DNA of 64,000 nucleotides from UBA5072 sp963705125 (GTDB taxonomy: Bacteria > Bacteroidota > Bacteroidia > Bacteroidales > UBA10428). The position numbers were made by a program, and so were the translations under genes. The notes under the pieces are model-generated. The model saw only the letters and a program-made list of their open reading frames with translations, was not told the DNA's origin and made no database searches. The stretch spans positions 310,001-374,000 of the forward strand of contig CAVPIY010000006.1 in assembly GCA_963705125.1 (NCBI GenBank). The letters are read 5' to 3'. Below are positions 1 to 9,778 of the stretch, piece after piece. Each line of letters begins with the position of its first letter. Position 1 is the stretch's first letter.

Positions 1-59
1 CCATACATGCTGGGTATTTCAACGGTTTTTGTAATTTTGGCTAAACTCTGTGATCATCC

Positions 60-911
60 ATGCATGCAGATCTGCCACCAGATCGGATAAAGCCCATTGA
101 TGTCCGCCAGCTGTTCTACAGCAAGAATCCGGGCATGGCCCGGCTGCTTCCCGGCTTTGTATACCGTTACCTGGAAAGAATAATCCATCAGCGGGACATT
201 AACGCCTTTCTGGACAAGCATGGCGACAAAATGGGGCTCGATTTTGTCCGTGCGGCTATAGTGGATTATAATGTGAAGGTTAACATCTGCGGTGATGAAA
301 ACCTGCCACGGGAGGGGCGTTTTATCTTTGCCTCAAATCATCCACTGGGCGGATTTGACGGGATGCTGCTCATGGATGTGCTGAGTCACTATTACACTGA
401 TTTTAAATTCCTGTCAAACGACCTGCTCATGAACATCATCAACCTGCATCCGCTGTTTGTACCTATTAACAAGCATGGAAAACAGGCTGCTGAAGCAGCC
501 CGAAAACTTCATGAGGCATACCTCTCTGATATGCAAATAGTAACCTTCCCGGCAGGTCTGGTTTCAAGGTATATCAACGGTGAAGTAATGGATCTGGAGT
601 GGCACAAGAACTTCATTACCAAAGCGGTATACTATAAACGGGATGTCATACCGGTACATTTTACCGGCAAGAATTCAACATTTTTCTATAACTTATACAA
701 AATCAGGAAGTTTCTTGGTATTCAGGCCAATCTTGAAATGTTTTATCTGGTGGATGAAACCTTCAGGCACCGGAACGATACACTGACGGTTACCTTTGGT
801 AAACCGATCCCTTACAATACGTTTGACAAATCAAGGACACATCTTCAATGGGCCAGATGGGTGAAAGAACAGGTATATGGTATGGCAGGGGTGACGGATG
901 TACCCTTGTAA
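60..911 (+). CDS. PlsC-like lysophospholipid/aminolipid O-acyltransferase
   Basis: 283-residue protein of the glycerolipid acyltransferase (PlsC/LPLAT) superfamily, expected to move an acyl chain onto a lyso-lipid hydroxyl at the inner membrane face. The catalytic block reads NHPLGGFDG near residue 93, which gives His-x5-Asp rather than the usual His-x4-Asp; a downstream FPAG motif replaces the usual FPEG. There is no clear membrane segment. The ATG at 60 is supported by in-frame stops at 42 and 51. In Bacteroidetes such proteins can act as the O-acyltransferase of glycine/ornithine lipid synthesis beside an N-acyltransferase; a partner would lie left of the window, so this role is only inferred. 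The gene is convergent with the next one and followed by inverted heptamer repeats. Confidence 0.72.
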   Translation: MHADLPPDRIKPIDVRQLFYSKNPGMARLLPGFVYRYLERIIHQRDINAFLDKHGDKMGLDFVRAAIVDYNVKVNICGDENLPREGRFIFASNHPLGGFDGMLLMDVLSHYYTDFKFLSNDLLMNIINLHPLFVPINKHGKQAAEAARKLHEAYLSDMQIVTFPAGLVSRYINGEVMDLEWHKNFITKAVYYKRDVIPVHFTGKNSTFFYNLYKIRKFLGIQANLEMFYLVDETFRHRNDTLTVTFGKPIPYNTFDKSRTHLQWARWVKEQVYGMAGVTDVPL

Positions 912-922
912 AAACCTGTCAT

Positions 923-1066
923 CAGTAATCAGTAATCAGTAATAAGTGGGTCTGTAGTTTAGGGTTTAGAGTGTGAAGAACTTCAAACCTTCTAATCTCA
1001 AACCTATAAACTCAAAAATCAAATTCCAATAACCGAATACAGATTACCGAATACCGATTACCGAAT
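923..1066. repeat. Inverted heptamer-repeat structure between convergent genes
   Basis: Left arm: three CAGTAAT units from 923 to 943. Right arm: five ACCGAAT-type units from 1032 to 1066. The complement of the right arm (CGGTAAT-type) resembles the left arm. Nested inside, GTTTAGGGTTTAGAG near 957 pairs imperfectly with CTCAAACCTATAAAC near 998. The whole could fold as one long imperfect hairpin that starts about 11 nt after each stop codon of two convergent genes. A bidirectional transcript end is possible; no strong U-tract is seen. Confidence 0.7.
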
Positions 1067-1076
1067 ATAAATTATA

Positions 1077-1448
1077 TTAATTAAAGAGTGCAATCGTTTC
1101 ATCCTGCATCAATACCCAGATTGAATATACGCCTTTCAGGGTTCCCAGTGGAAAACTCAGGCAACCCAAGGCAGCTATTACCAAAACCAGGATCCTGGCC
1201 CATTTCCGATAACCGAGCAAACCGATTCCGCCAATTAATCCGATTACTGAGAAACAAATGATCAGCATGGGCAGGAAACCACCCAGGAACTTGAGAACAG
1301 ATGAAGCGACATCCAAATCTGTAACAAAAGAACCTGCAAAAGTCAGCGCAAAAAATACAATCATGGCAGCCAGGATACCCAGCGTACTGAAACCGATCTG
1401 CAATGCTGCCACCAGGGTGACATGTTTTTTCATGGATAAGTCTTCCAT
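1077..1448 (-). CDS. Small integral membrane protein, function unknown
   Basis: 123 residues, strongly hydrophobic, with about three to four predicted membrane segments (roughly residues 13-42, 55-80 and 85-105) separated by short loops and a basic GYRKWAR stretch before the last helix. No catalytic motif was recognised. A second ATG at codon 6 (position 1433, MKKHVTL) is an equally plausible start because it puts the positive residues at the N-terminus. It is convergent with the acyltransferase and divergent from the coiled-coil gene at 1617. It resembles the many small Bacteroidetes membrane proteins without assigned function; I do not recognise a family. Confidence 0.6.
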   Translation of the reverse strand: MEDLSMKKHVTLVAALQIGFSTLGILAAMIVFFALTFAGSFVTDLDVASSVLKFLGGFLPMLIICFSVIGLIGGIGLLGYRKWARILVLVIAALGCLSFPLGTLKGVYSIWVLMQDETIALFN

Positions 1449-1616
1449 TTGATTTGGTTATTAAGGGTTAATTCGTGGAGTTTTTTATTTTATTTACCAA
1501 TAATAGAGATTATTTTTGTAATTTAATAAGATTATAATTTGTAAGAAGCGAATTTGACATGGATGACGTAAGCACTGCCAAATCCAAACAATAATAATTA
1601 CCTAAACTGAATCATC

Positions 1617-2513
1617 ATGCAAAAATTTAATGTCCTCATCCTGTTTTTGGCTTTGACATCCTTTGGAATATTTGCTCAAAAGCCAATTGTTATTACTGAA
1701 GATAGTATTTCGTTCAGAAGCGGCAAGATTCCGGGTGTTGTTGTTTCAATTCCCGAGGTCTCCTATGAAGAGGTACAGAAGAAATGGGAGAAAGAGATGG
1801 AATCTGGCACCAAATCAAAAGCTCTTTACGAGAACGGGGAATGGTCCATTTTCGGTGCAAACCTGAAGAAAATATCCCCCACAACCGTTAATGTGTACAG
1901 TAAACTGGTGAACCAGGATACCCTGGTGAAGTTTATGGCCGCTATTGAACTGAAAAAGGATGTCTATGTTGAAAAAGGTTCTGCTGAAGCGGAGTTGGCC
2001 CAGATGAAGACCTACATGCTGCAATTTGCCAAGGATCAGTATACGGAGGTTGCAGATGCCCAGCTTAAAGCAGAGGAGAAAAAGCTGAAGGATCTCCAGA
2101 AAGAGCTTTCTTCTTACCAGAAAGATGAAGCCGATCTTGAAAAATCAATCCGTTCCGACGAGCAAACCATTAAAGAGGAGGAAGGTAATCTCGTAGTTCT
2201 GAATAATGAACTGACTGCGCTTTCAGCCGAAATAATCACGCAAAATTCGCAGTTAACCGGCCTTGCTGAAGGCTCAGCCAAGGAGGAAAAGGGAAAATAC
2301 ATCAAGGATCTGGACAAGCGGGAAAGGAAATTGCGGAATGATATCAAATCGGCAGAGAATAAAATAAGCAAATGCAAAGGTGATATCCGCGATGCCAATT
2401 CTGAAATACCCAAGAAACAAGAGTTGCAAAAGGAAATGAACGAGAAAGTCGCAGCCCAGGAAGCAGTTGTTAGGAAATTTGAAGATAAACTCAATAAAAT
2501 AAAGGCATATTAA
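1617..2513 (+). CDS. Secreted protein with long C-terminal coiled coil
   Basis: 298 residues. The first 20 residues form a Sec signal peptide ending FGIFAQ. Residues about 25-130 are a small globular region with no recognised motif. Residues about 140-295 are highly charged, rich in Lys, Glu, Leu and Ala, with heptad-like spacing, so they probably form a long antiparallel coiled coil in the periplasm. It is probably transcribed alone: 168 nt of AT-rich DNA lies upstream, and 193 nt separates it from the efflux operon. A structural or envelope role is likely, but no function can be assigned from sequence. Confidence 0.62.
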   Translation: MQKFNVLILFLALTSFGIFAQKPIVITEDSISFRSGKIPGVVVSIPEVSYEEVQKKWEKEMESGTKSKALYENGEWSIFGANLKKISPTTVNVYSKLVNQDTLVKFMAAIELKKDVYVEKGSAEAELAQMKTYMLQFAKDQYTEVADAQLKAEEKKLKDLQKELSSYQKDEADLEKSIRSDEQTIKEEEGNLVVLNNELTALSAEIITQNSQLTGLAEGSAKEEKGKYIKDLDKRERKLRNDIKSAENKISKCKGDIRDANSEIPKKQELQKEMNEKVAAQEAVVRKFEDKLNKIKAY

Positions 2514-2706
2514 ACAGGATCGCAGCCATTATCTCGTTACCGCGGGATCATCTATAAATATCGGGTATTTGTAGATTTGGCTTTTTTCTCCCCCTGCAAA
2601 TTGCTAACTTTCGCAAAAATTGTTTTTTTTGCCAGATTTTTGTTGGCATTTCCGGTCATTTGATTAACCGGTTAGTAAACCAATTCATTATATAACAGCA
2701 TATTCA

Positions 2707-3807
2707 ATGAAAAGCAGATTCAGGATTGGCTTTACCGTATTCACCCTTGTTTTTCTGGTTGCAATCATTGCGTATCCGAAGATAAAACCCCTGTTCAGTT
2801 CCAGGTCAGGCGGAGGTCCGGCCTCAGGAGGTCCGTCCATGCAATCCGGCGGACAGCTGGTCCTGAACGTTAGCGGATTCCTGATAGCTCCTGCCCGGTT
2901 GAATCAAATGATAAATACTTCCGGTACAATCCTGCCTGATGAAGAGGTTGATCTGTCCTTTGAGACCTCAGGTAAAATCATCGGGATTAATTTTACCGAA
3001 GGAACAAGGGTGAAAAAGGGCGATCTTCTGGCCAAGATAAATGACAGACCCTTACAGGCCCAGTTGCTGAAACTCCAGGCTCAGCGTAAACTTTCCGAGG
3101 AAAAGGAATTCAGGCAAAGGAGCCTTCTGGATAAGGATGCCATCAGCCGGGAGAGTTATGATCAGGTTGCCACTGAACTGCAGGAACTTGAGGCCGATAT
3201 TCTCCTGGTTCAGGCAAGGATTGCAGAAACGGAATTAAAGGCACCCTTCGATGGTATTATCGGCATGCGCATGCTGAGTGAGGGCAGTTATGCTTCTCCT
3301 GTAACAAAAATAGTGAGGCTGGTAAAGGTCAGTCCGCTCAAGATCGAATTCTCCATACCGGAAAGGTATGCCGGTGAACTTAAGCCGGGATTTCCGATCG
3401 AATTCCGGATTGATGGCAATAACCAGGTATTCAGGGCTTCGGTATATGCCGTCGACCCCAAGGTGGATGTCAATACCAGGGTCATCATGGTGAGGGCTTT
3501 ATATCCCAACTCCAGGGAAGAGCTGAAACCCGGACGCTTTGCCAGTATAAGTCTGCGGCTGGCACAAATTGACAATGCGGTTGCCATACCTACAGAAGCG
3601 GTTATCCCGGAGATGGATGGTGAAAAGGTCTTTGTCTATAAATCAGGCAAAGCCGCTTCTGTTAAGGTGACTACAGGGCTGAGGACGGAGTCGCTCATCC
3701 AGATACAGGAAGGCCTTTATTTTGGGGATACCCTGCTTACTTCGGGGATCTTGCAGCTCAGACAGGACCTTCCTGTAGTGCTTGATACGTTAATCAGAAA
3801 TCAATAA
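2707..3807 (+). CDS. RND efflux periplasmic adaptor (membrane fusion protein)
   Basis: 366-residue HlyD/AcrA-family adaptor that bridges an inner-membrane RND pump and an outer-membrane channel. An N-terminal membrane anchor (residues about 8-25) is followed by a Gly/Ser-rich linker, a lipoyl/barrel-sandwich half (ETSGKIIGINFTEGTRVKKG), a short coiled-coil hairpin with many Gln, Leu and Glu residues, the second lipoyl half (ELKAPFDGIIG) and a beta-barrel with the membrane-proximal domain. It is the first gene of a three-gene operon: 15 nt separates it from the pump gene, whose start overlaps nothing upstream. The leader at 2514-2706 is AT-rich and contains GCTAACTTTCG near 2600, similar to a Bacteroidetes -7 element, but no well-spaced -33 element was found. 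Confidence 0.93.
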   Translation: MKSRFRIGFTVFTLVFLVAIIAYPKIKPLFSSRSGGGPASGGPSMQSGGQLVLNVSGFLIAPARLNQMINTSGTILPDEEVDLSFETSGKIIGINFTEGTRVKKGDLLAKINDRPLQAQLLKLQAQRKLSEEKEFRQRSLLDKDAISRESYDQVATELQELEADILLVQARIAETELKAPFDGIIGMRMLSEGSYASPVTKIVRLVKVSPLKIEFSIPERYAGELKPGFPIEFRIDGNNQVFRASVYAVDPKVDVNTRVIMVRALYPNSREELKPGRFASISLRLAQIDNAVAIPTEAVIPEMDGEKVFVYKSGKAASVKVTTGLRTESLIQIQEGLYFGDTLLTSGILQLRQDLPVVLDTLIRNQ

Positions 3808-3822
3808 AATTTCCTGCCTGTC

Positions 3823-6800
3823 ATGAGCTTATCCTCAACGAGTATTCAGCGCCCGGTCCTGGCCACCGTATTTTCCCTGGTTATCCTGATTTTTGGATTT
3901 ATCGGGATGACCTACCTTGGGGTGAGGGAATTTCCCAGTGTCGACCCTGCCGTTATTTCCGTCAATACGGTTTACCCCGGTGCCAACTCCGATGTAATTG
4001 AAACCCAGATCACAGAGCCCCTTGAACAATCCATAAACGGTATTCCGGGTATACGGACCCTCACCAGTGTGAGTCGACAGGGCAGCAGCAATATTTCAGT
4101 TGAGTTTGAGCTCAGTGTGGATATGGAAACTGCTGCGAATGATGTGAGGGATAAGGTCTCACAAGCCCAGCGCCTGCTACCCAGGGATGTCGATCCGCCG
4201 GTTGTTGCCAAAGCCGATGCCGATGCCAATCCGATCATTTTCGTCACAATCAAAAGCGGAAAACGATCCATGCTGGAATTGTCAGAAATCGCGGAACTTA
4301 CTTTCAAGGAACAGCTGCAAACTATCCCGGGCGTGAGTGCCATCATGATCTGGGGACAAAAGCGGTATGCCATGCGGTTGTGGCTTGATCCGGTCAAGCT
4401 GGCAGGCTATGGTCTCACGCCGGTTGATGTGCGAAACGCCATCACCCGTGAAAATGTCGAGCTTCCATCCGGAAGTGTGGAGGGCAATACCACAGAGCTG
4501 ACTATCAGAACCCTCGGATTGATGACCACACCGGCTGAGTTCAACAATCTGATCATCAAACAGTCGGGTGACCAGATGGTGCGGGTAAGTGATATCGGTC
4601 GTGCTGAACTGGGTCCCGAAGATATCCGAAGTATTTTGAAATTGAACGGTGTTCCGATGGTTGGGAATGCCATTATTCCGCAGCCAGGTGCAAACCACAT
4701 CGAAATCGTTGATGAAGTATATCGTCGGCTTGAATATATTAAAAAGGATCTCCCTAAAGACGTGACTATTGGTATCGGTTTTGATAACACGGAGTACATC
4801 CGCTCATCCATAAAAGAAGTGAAGGATACAATCCTGATTGCTTTTATCCTGGTGGTCATCATTATCTTTTTCTTCCTTCGTAACTGGCGTACCACGCTGA
4901 TCCCGATCATTGTAATCCCGGTATCCCTGATTGGTTCGTTTTTTATCATGTATATTGCCGGGTTTACAATTAATGTACTGACCCTGCTGGCGATCGTGCT
5001 TGCCATCGGACTGGTTGTGGATGACGCCATTGTGATGATGGAGAATATCTATGTGAAGATAGAGAATGGCATGTCACCGCTTGAAGCCGGATTAACGGGC
5101 TCACAGGAGATATTTTTTGCGATCATAGCCACAACGATTACCCTGATCGCCGTATTCTTCCCGATAGTTTTTCTGCAAGGAATGACCGGTCGTTTGTTTC
5201 GTGAATTCAGCATTGTCATTGCCGGATCTGTTGCCATTTCTGCCTTTGTTGCCCTGACGCTTACACCCATGTTGTCCACAAAAATGCTCAAAGCACACAG
5301 CAAGCACGGCTGGATTCACCGGGTTACAGAAGATTTTTTTGTGAACCTGAACAAGGGATATCAACAGTCACTTGATGCCTTTCTCAATAAGAAATATTTA
5401 TCGCTTTTAATTCTGGTAATTTCGAATATCCTGATCTTTTATTTATGGTTGAAAATACCGGCTGAAATGGCACCGCTTGAGGACCGTTCGCAAATAACCG
5501 TCATGACCGTTATGCCTGAAGGCTCCACTTATGAGTATGCGGTGTCTTATGTGGAGGATGTTGGCCGGGAGGCTGAAAAAATCATCCCCGAAAGAGAAAG
5601 CATCACCACCATGGTGCGCAGCGGATGGGCCTTTGTACGGATCGTACTGTTAAAACCTTCGGAAAGGGATCACAGCCAGCAGGATATAGCCAACCAGCTT
5701 ACGGCAGCCGTTCGGAAAAAAACCAGGGCAAGAGCCATGGTGATGCAGCAATCTACTTTTGGCGGCCGGCGTGCCGGTATGCCAATACAATATGTTATTC
5801 AGGCACAGAATATTGAAAAGCTGCGTGAGGTACTTCCGGCATTCATGGCAGAGGTACAGGATAATCCTGTATTCCAGATGGCCGATGTAAACCTGAAATT
5901 CACAAAACCGGAAATTAAGCTGACCATTAACCGCGACAAGGCCAACCTGATGGGCGTTTCAACACAGAATATTGGTCAGACGCTGCAACTTGCCCTGAGT
6001 GGTCAGCGTTTCGGCTATTTTTTCATGAACGGCAAACAATACCAGATACTCGGAGAACTTGCCCGTGATGACCGGAACAAACCACTGAACCTGATGTCAC
6101 TTTATGTGAGAAGCAACGGTGGCGACATGGTGCAGTTCGATAACCTGGTTACATTGGAGGAGAGTACTGCGCCCCCCCAATTATTCAGGTATAACCGGTT
6201 CGTGGCAGCTACGATTTCGGCCGGACTTGCCGAGGGAAAAACCATCAGCCAGGGACTGGAAGAAATGGATAAGATTGCCGCCAGGGTAATGGATGATTCA
6301 TTCCGGACAGCACTTGCCGGTGATTCCAAGGACTTCAGGGAAAGCTCATCAAGTCTGATGTTCGCTTTTATGCTGGCCCTTGTACTGATCTTTCTCGTTC
6401 TGGCTGCCCAGTTTGAAAGTTTCAAGGATCCCATCATCGTGATGATGACTGTCCCGCTGGCACTTACCGGCGCATTGCTCTTTATGTGGTATTTCAACAT
6501 CACCATGAATATTTTCAGCCAGATCGGCATCATCATGCTGATCGGACTGGTCTCCAAAAACGGGATCCTTATCGTGGAATTTGCCAACCAGAGGAAGGCG
6601 GCCGGATTGAAAAAGGCTGAAGCGATAAGATATTCAGCAGCAGCGCGTTTCAGGCCGATCCTGATGACCAGTCTCTCCACAATTCTGGGCGTATTGCCCC
6701 TGGCTCTCGGACTCGGTGAGGGAGCCCGGAGCCGCGTTGCCATGGGGGTGGCCGTTGTTGGTGGGTTACTGCTGTCAACTTTCCTGACCTTATATGTGGT

Positions 6801-6861
6801 GCCGGCTATTTACCTGCTTATAGCCAGCGAAACAAAAACGAAGGACAATGAAAATCACTAG
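3823..6861 (+). CDS. RND multidrug efflux pump, AcrB/HAE1 family
   Basis: 1012-residue inner-membrane proton-driven pump, of usual family length. Two tandem halves each give one N-terminal helix, a large periplasmic porter/docking region and a helix bundle. Proton-relay residues are visible: the Asp-Asp pair at 400-401 in GLVVDDAIV and Lys912 in GLVSKNGILIVE. The N-terminal signature ISLSS-type segment (SLSSTSIQRPVLA) and VREFPSVDP are typical of Bacteroidetes HAE1 pumps. Substrates cannot be read from the sequence; drugs, detergents or lipophilic compounds are usual for the family. The gene overlaps the following channel gene by 14 nt, which supports coupled translation. Confidence 0.95.
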   Translation: MSLSSTSIQRPVLATVFSLVILIFGFIGMTYLGVREFPSVDPAVISVNTVYPGANSDVIETQITEPLEQSINGIPGIRTLTSVSRQGSSNISVEFELSVDMETAANDVRDKVSQAQRLLPRDVDPPVVAKADADANPIIFVTIKSGKRSMLELSEIAELTFKEQLQTIPGVSAIMIWGQKRYAMRLWLDPVKLAGYGLTPVDVRNAITRENVELPSGSVEGNTTELTIRTLGLMTTPAEFNNLIIKQSGDQMVRVSDIGRAELGPEDIRSILKLNGVPMVGNAIIPQPGANHIEIVDEVYRRLEYIKKDLPKDVTIGIGFDNTEYIRSSIKEVKDTILIAFILVVIIIFFFLRNWRTTLIPIIVIPVSLIGSFFIMYIAGFTINVLTLLAIVLAIGLVVDDAIVMMENIYVKIENGMSPLEAGLTGSQEIFFAIIATTITLIAVFFPIVFLQGMTGRLFREFSIVIAGSVAISAFVALTLTPMLSTKMLKAHSKHGWIHRVTEDFFVNLNKGYQQSLDAFLNKKYLSLLILVISNILIFYLWLKIPAEMAPLEDRSQITVMTVMPEGSTYEYAVSYVEDVGREAEKIIPERESITTMVRSGWAFVRIVLLKPSERDHSQQDIANQLTAAVRKKTRARAMVMQQSTFGGRRAGMPIQYVIQAQNIEKLREVLPAFMAEVQDNPVFQMADVNLKFTKPEIKLTINRDKANLMGVSTQNIGQTLQLALSGQRFGYFFMNGKQYQILGELARDDRNKPLNLMSLYVRSNGGDMVQFDNLVTLEESTAPPQLFRYNRFVAATISAGLAEGKTISQGLEEMDKIAARVMDDSFRTALAGDSKDFRESSSSLMFAFMLALVLIFLVLAAQFESFKDPIIVMMTVPLALTGALLFMWYFNITMNIFSQIGIIMLIGLVSKNGILIVEFANQRKAAGLKKAEAIRYSAAARFRPILMTSLSTILGVLPLALGLGEGARSRVAMGVAVVGGLLLSTFLTLYVVPAIYLLIASETKTKDNENH

Positions 6862-8167
6862 GGTAATCCTGCAGGTTTTTGCTTTTTTCATGGTAATACC
6901 CATGAATGCGCAAGCGGTTTATGACCTCAAACAATGCATTGCTTTAGCTCTGGAACGGAATTTCTCCCTGTTGATTGCACGTAACAGCGAGCAAATCTCT
7001 GCAAACAACTTCACAGCGGGAAATGCAGGTTTCCTTCCATCACTTGATCTGAGCAGTGGCTACGGCGGTACCCTGAACAATACAGTACAAAACAGCTCAT
7101 CCGGCGAGGAATACTCGCAAAAGGGCATACACAACAATGCCGGAAACGCCGCAGTCAATCTTGAATGGACAATTTTCCAGGGCTTTAGTATTCAGACTAA
7201 CTACAAGAAACTGAATGAGCTGAAGCAGGTCGGGGAGCTCAATACAAAACTGGCTGTTGAAGATCTTGTAGGCAGGATTGCAGCGGAATATTATTACTAT
7301 ATCCAGCAAATTAAACTCTTCCACAATCTGGGTTACGCAGTTTCACTATCCCGGGAACGGGTCCGGATAGACGAGGAGCGATACCTGCTGGGCGCATCAT
7401 CCAAACTGCAGTTGCTGCAATCTCTTGTTTACCTGAATACAGACAGTTCGAGGTATTCACGTCAGAACCAGGTCCTCAAGGCATCTCAGGTGAGACTGAA
7501 CGAGTTAATGGCCTCGCCGGACCTGGGAGAGGATATCGTACTGCAGGATTCCATGATCCGGATAAACACCGGACTGGTTTACGAACAGTTGCTCGATGAA
7601 ACACTCAGATCAAACACCAGTTTGCAGATTGCCGCAAGTAACCAGGCTATTTCACAATATGATTATAAGATCATTGCATCGAGAACCTACCCGTACCTGA
7701 ATCTCTCCTCGGGTTACAGCTATGCCTACAGTGAATATGAAACAGGAAACTTTAAAAGTCAATATAGCAATGGTATGAACTATGGATTGACCCTGGGTGT
7801 TGATTTATTTGACGGCTTTAACAGGCGGCGGGAGAAAAGCAATGCCCAGATAGTGATCGAAAATACACAGCAGCAGTACAATGAGACCGAACAAAAGATA
7901 AAAGCCGACCTGATCACCATATATTATGCCTATACAAATAACCTGAGGCTGCTTAAGCTCGAAGAACAAAATCTGAAAACGGCCGAAGAAAACCTCTACA
8001 TTGCCCTGGAGAGATATAAACTCGGCAATTTGTCAGGCCTGGACCTCCGGGAAGTGCAGAAAAGTCTTCTTGACGCGGAAGAACGGCTTATTTCCATTGA
8101 ATACCTCAGCAAAGTGGCGGAAATATCACTGCTACAGATCTCCGGGAGGATTATGGAATACCTCTAA
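6848..8167 (+). CDS. TolC-like outer-membrane efflux channel
   Basis: 439-residue outer-membrane efflux protein that completes the tripartite RND system. A signal peptide ends near residue 22 (MNAQA). The rest has the two-fold repeat of the OEP family, with long amphipathic helices and the characteristic LKQCIALALERNFSLLIARNS opening. There is no lipobox. The start ATG lies 14 nt inside the end of the pump gene, so translation is probably coupled. It is convergent with the phosphate transporter and separated from it by 60 nt with no clear terminator. Confidence 0.92.
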   Translation: MKITRVILQVFAFFMVIPMNAQAVYDLKQCIALALERNFSLLIARNSEQISANNFTAGNAGFLPSLDLSSGYGGTLNNTVQNSSSGEEYSQKGIHNNAGNAAVNLEWTIFQGFSIQTNYKKLNELKQVGELNTKLAVEDLVGRIAAEYYYYIQQIKLFHNLGYAVSLSRERVRIDEERYLLGASSKLQLLQSLVYLNTDSSRYSRQNQVLKASQVRLNELMASPDLGEDIVLQDSMIRINTGLVYEQLLDETLRSNTSLQIAASNQAISQYDYKIIASRTYPYLNLSSGYSYAYSEYETGNFKSQYSNGMNYGLTLGVDLFDGFNRRREKSNAQIVIENTQQQYNETEQKIKADLITIYYAYTNNLRLLKLEEQNLKTAEENLYIALERYKLGNLSGLDLREVQKSLLDAEERLISIEYLSKVAEISLLQISGRIMEYL

Positions 8168-8227
8168 GACCGGATGCTTATTCAGACTTAAGATTTTTAA
8201 TACCTGGTAATTTTACCTTTCAGCTCT

Positions 8228-9643
8228 TTACCGGATAATCAACCGGAACAACAGCAACAGTGAACCCGATAGCAGAATGGTAACCGGCAGGGTAATGAGC
8301 CAGGCAATGCCAATGGAAGCCACTGTTTTTTTCTGAAGATTTTTTAATCCGTCTTCCGATACCATAGTGCCGGCCACACCCGATGACAGGACATGGGTTG
8401 TGCTTACCGGCAACCCGAGCCAGCTTGATATGGAAATGGTACTGGCTGCCACCAGCTCTGCACTGGCCCCCTGCGCATAGGTAAGGTGCGTTTTCCCGAT
8501 CTTTTCACCAATGGTGACCACGATCCTTTTCCAGCCCACCATCGTACCCAGACCGAGGGATACGGAGATGATCAGGATCACCCACCAGGGGGAGTATTCA
8601 GTAAAAGCCTTCATCATTTTTAACTGAGCCCTGTAAGCAATTGTCCATTCATGGCTGACAGATTTTACAGGCTTTTCGGAAAGATGCTTCATCAGGTTCT
8701 CTGATTTCTTCGAAACTACCAGAATATCCCGTCTGGCATTCATGCTGCTGATACGGGACAGGCCCTCGAATGAACTCACCCCGGTAAAAATGGCAGACAA
8801 GGTATCGACATCTGCGGAAATCTCCTTGAAATCCCTTTTATCGATAGCAGCCAATTCACTGGTATCCACGTGGGCCAGCATGGTTTGCATGTTGCTGATG
8901 TTGGCCTGGAGTTTAACAGGATCTTTTGTATGGTCCAGGGCAAACCGCATGGGGACGATGGCGATCAGGATGATCATTACGAGTCCGACTCCTTTCTGTC
9001 CGTCATTGGAGCCATGGGAGAAGCTTACACTGGTGCAGGTCAGGATTAATATTGAACGGATCCACATGGGCGGTGGTTTTTTGGCCGGAGGTTCTTTGAA
9101 TATGGTCTTGTTTTTAATAACCTTTTTCAATATGAACATCAGGATCATGGCAACTGAGAAACCGATCAAAGGAGAGATCAGCAGGGAGAGCCCGGTATCT
9201 TTCACTTTATTCCAGTTCAGCATAATATCTTGATTCCCTGGCAATAACATATAGGCAATCCCAATCCCGAAAATGGAACCGATCAGGGTATGCGAACTGG
9301 AACAGGGAATGCCCAGGGACCAGGTACCGATATTCCAGATAATGGCGGTAATGATCAGAGCCAGAATCATCGCCAGGCTGTGGTAGAGGTTGCTTTCAGT
9401 CAGGGCTTCCATGGGGAGGAGGTTGATTATGCCGATGGCAACAGCAATACCGCCAACATTTACCCCTATGAAATTCCATATTCCGGACCATATAACGGCA
9501 ACCTGGGGTTTGAGGGAATGGGTGTAAATGACCGTTGCAACCGCATTGGCGGTATCATGAAATCCATTAATGAATTCGAAGGTCAGAGCGGCTGTGATGC
9601 AACATATCAGCAACAGTGTAAGAGAAGTGTCGAGTCCAAACAT
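8228..9643 (-). CDS. PiT-family inorganic phosphate transporter
   Basis: 471-residue low-affinity phosphate symporter of the inner membrane. Both inverted PHO4 signatures are present: FINGFHDTANAVAT near residue 25 and GASAELVAASTISI with LPVSTTHVLSS near the C-terminus. A third conserved block, SHGSNDGQKGVG, lies in the middle. Residues about 240-345 form a hydrophilic insert between the two membrane halves, which is common in the longer Bacteroidetes members. The gene stands alone on the minus strand with about 135 nt of AT-rich DNA before its start. Together with the secreted phosphoesterase at 16.8 kb it suggests phosphate scavenging matters to this organism, but the loci are not linked by any visible shared regulator. 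Confidence 0.93.
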   Translation of the reverse strand: MFGLDTSLTLLLICCITAALTFEFINGFHDTANAVATVIYTHSLKPQVAVIWSGIWNFIGVNVGGIAVAIGIINLLPMEALTESNLYHSLAMILALIITAIIWNIGTWSLGIPCSSSHTLIGSIFGIGIAYMLLPGNQDIMLNWNKVKDTGLSLLISPLIGFSVAMILMFILKKVIKNKTIFKEPPAKKPPPMWIRSILILTCTSVSFSHGSNDGQKGVGLVMIILIAIVPMRFALDHTKDPVKLQANISNMQTMLAHVDTSELAAIDKRDFKEISADVDTLSAIFTGVSSFEGLSRISSMNARRDILVVSKKSENLMKHLSEKPVKSVSHEWTIAYRAQLKMMKAFTEYSPWWVILIISVSLGLGTMVGWKRIVVTIGEKIGKTHLTYAQGASAELVAASTISISSWLGLPVSTTHVLSSGVAGTMVSEDGLKNLQKKTVASIGIAWLITLPVTILLSGSLLLLFRLIIR

Positions 9644-9778
9644 ATTCTGGGTTTTACCGTATCACAAATTTAAAATTGTTAATTTAATTTTAAAGTGAGA
9701 TGCAATATTTACTTCAAAATAACTTAATTTTCCCGTTCAATAGGGCCTTGATGCAAGTCTACCAATAAATGATAGAAA

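Noticed and set aside
2595..2640. Promoter of the efflux operon
   Set aside because: A TAACTTTC element is present, but the nearest TTTG is about 25 nt upstream, beyond the usual 19-21 nt spacing.
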